From contig CAKZMZ010000142.1 in NCBI GenBank assembly GCA_937129345.1, positions 1 to 33,109 of the forward strand: a DNA stretch of 33,109 nucleotides, read 5' to 3'. Numbering within the stretch: the stretch's first letter is position 1; every line of letters begins with the position of its first letter. Under the pieces are notes generated by a model. It did no database searches, had not been told where the DNA came from, and saw nothing but the letters and a program-made list of their open reading frames with translations. A program made the translations under genes and the position numbers. Below are positions 32,069-33,109 of the stretch, piece by piece. This stretch comes from an uncultured Thalassovita sp. GTDB taxonomy: Bacteria; Bacteroidota; Bacteroidia; Cytophagales; Flammeovirgaceae.

Positions 32069-32571
32069 AATAAAATGAAGATTTAATTTACTGAAAATCT
32101 TTGATGGAATAGGGTTTAACCTTAAAACTTATAAGCTATTGCAAATTATGGTACATGGGAGAAAACAGCTTAATTTGTTCATAATTTACTGAAAATTATT
32201 ATTTATTACGTGCAAATAAAAACATCCTTATAATAAACCACTATTTTAAAAAAATATTATTTGTTAATCACTTACTGTTTTTACCTCAATATTGCTTTGT
32301 GAAACTCACCGCAAAATAAATATTTAACAAGCCTCAAGTGATTGATATTCAATAAATTAAAGATAAAACATGAAAATTTTTCTCCTTACCTTTACGAAAT
32401 AGCATATGAGTGGTTATAAGAGAACAGGATAATTTACAATTGTTAAGTAATCGTTTTGCAATCTGACTTTTTGGCTATTTAAACCAAAAGGCCCTTTTTC
32501 TTACGTTACAAGTCACTAAAGGTTAAAGCATATAACATACTACTTTATTACATTCAGTTTTAAAGGTAAAC
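32069..32571. other. Large AT-rich intergenic region
   Basis: These roughly 500 bp between lgt and the secreted trio hold no ORF of note and no exact promoter match. A weak hairpin, ttttgg/ccaaaa (32469-32474/32484-32489), lies about 80 bp beyond the lgt stop. TACCTTTA near 32388 is one mismatch from TAnnTTTG. Confidence 0.5.
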
Positions 32572-33109
32572 TTAAATTGCCTTTGCTCCAGAGTACTTTT
32601 TCTTTAATTGCCAGTAAATAGCACTTGCGATTGTTATTACCAACAAGGCAATCAATTGCGAATGTGTTAACACATCTTCAATAATGAACCCTCGCGCGTA
32701 ATCGCCCCTAAAGATTTCTAAGAATATCCTAGCCGTGCTGTAAAGGATTAGATAAAGTAAAAATACCTGTCCGTTAAATGCTTTTTTCTTTTTAAGTTTC
32801 CATAAAAAAGCGATCAAAGTACCGAGCACGAGCACAGAATACAGCTGTGAAGGATGTAAGGGCGTATTTAAAGGTTGCGCATGGCTTTGAGGATGTTCAA
32901 AGGTAATGCCCCAAGGCTGATCAGTAGGCAGTCCATAACAGCAACCAGCAAAAAAACAGCCCATACGCCCAAAAACGTGTACTATGCAAGTAGTCAGGGC
33001 CATAATATCTAGCATGCCGAGTATGGGCAAGTTGTTTTGCTTAAAAAACCACAACATGGTAGGAATACAAAAAAGTAAGGAACCAAAAAATACAAAACCG
33101 TTTTCAAAA
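32572..33109 (-). CDS. lgt: Prolipoprotein diacylglyceryl transferase Lgt, C-terminal part (truncated by window)
   Basis: This frame stays open past the Met at 33057 to the right edge (ENGFVFFGSLLFCIPTMLWF), so the N-terminal part lies outside the window. The visible 179 residues contain the Lgt signature HVFGRMGCFFAGCCYG, then GITFEHPQSHAQPLNTPLHP with the HPSQLY motif, four hydrophobic helices, and RIFLEIFRGDYARGF near the C-terminus. Lgt transfers diacylglycerol to the lipobox Cys of preprolipoproteins in the inner membrane. It would act on the lipoproteins encoded in this window. Paralogous Lgt-like proteins exist in some Bacteroidota, so essentiality is not implied. Confidence 0.88.
   Translation of the reverse strand, partial: FENGFVFFGSLLFCIPTMLWFFKQNNLPILGMLDIMALTTCIVHVFGRMGCFFAGCCYGLPTDQPWGITFEHPQSHAQPLNTPLHPSQLYSVLVLGTLIAFLWKLKKKKAFNGQVFLLYLILYSTARIFLEIFRGDYARGFIIEDVLTHSQLIALLVITIASAIYWQLKKKYSGAKAI

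Overview
The window reads as a stretch of ordinary chromosome from a marine or soil Bacteroidota, most likely of the Cytophagales/Flammeovirgaceae type. The reasons are a gliding-motility gldC gene, AT-rich DNA, A-rich leaders in place of Shine-Dalgarno sequences, Bacteroidota-type lipoprotein signals, and at least eight exact or near-exact TAnnTTTG (-7) promoter elements in front of genes. I cannot name the genus. I see no rRNA, tRNA, CRISPR array, insertion sequence or prophage.

Layout. 1-4741: a co-directional chemotaxis cluster (3' end of an MCP, cheW, cheY, cheA, and a CheC/CheX-family phosphatase). 4818-5756: a GDPD lipoprotein. A hairpin-rich spacer then leads to gldC on the minus strand. 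6711-10186: an ABM-domain protein, an SDR oxidoreductase, Hsp20 and a DnaJ/CbpA-type co-chaperone. 10209-12915 (minus): dapA, an HD-domain hydrolase, a 50-residue basic small ORF and pth. 13136-13435: a small membrane protein with a Gly/Asp-rich tail, followed by a C10 tract and a dyad-rich spacer. 13749-16270 (minus): a HAD hydrolase, a coiled-coil lipoprotein and a short-chain polyprenyl synthase. 16755-19084: the CCA-adding enzyme and an orphan LytTR response regulator, which meets an unknown membrane-anchored protein tail to tail. 20349-21887: purH. 21989-24911 (minus): an S41 peptidase and glutamate dehydrogenase. 25233-28687: a likely cell-wall amino-sugar salvage module (sodium:solute symporter, NamZ-type exo-muramidase lipoprotein and a divergent GNAT). 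28708-32068 (minus): three consecutive secreted proteins of unknown function. The window closes with the C-terminal part of lgt.

How the genes work together. The chemotaxis genes form a receptor, coupling protein, kinase, response regulator and phosphatase set, which in such an organism would steer gliding or pilus-driven motility. NamZ, the symporter and the GNAT make a coherent hypothesis for muropeptide or MurNAc scavenging. The leader of namZ holds a terminator-like hairpin between its promoter and its start codon, which suggests attenuation. The three secreted proteins near the right end share neighbourhood and export signals and may share an NTF2-like fold. They are the best candidates in this window for something undescribed.

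Several start codons were moved from the longest open frame because a promoter element lies inside the longer frame (gdpD, cca, gdhA) or because a better ATG precedes the conserved domain or signal peptide.
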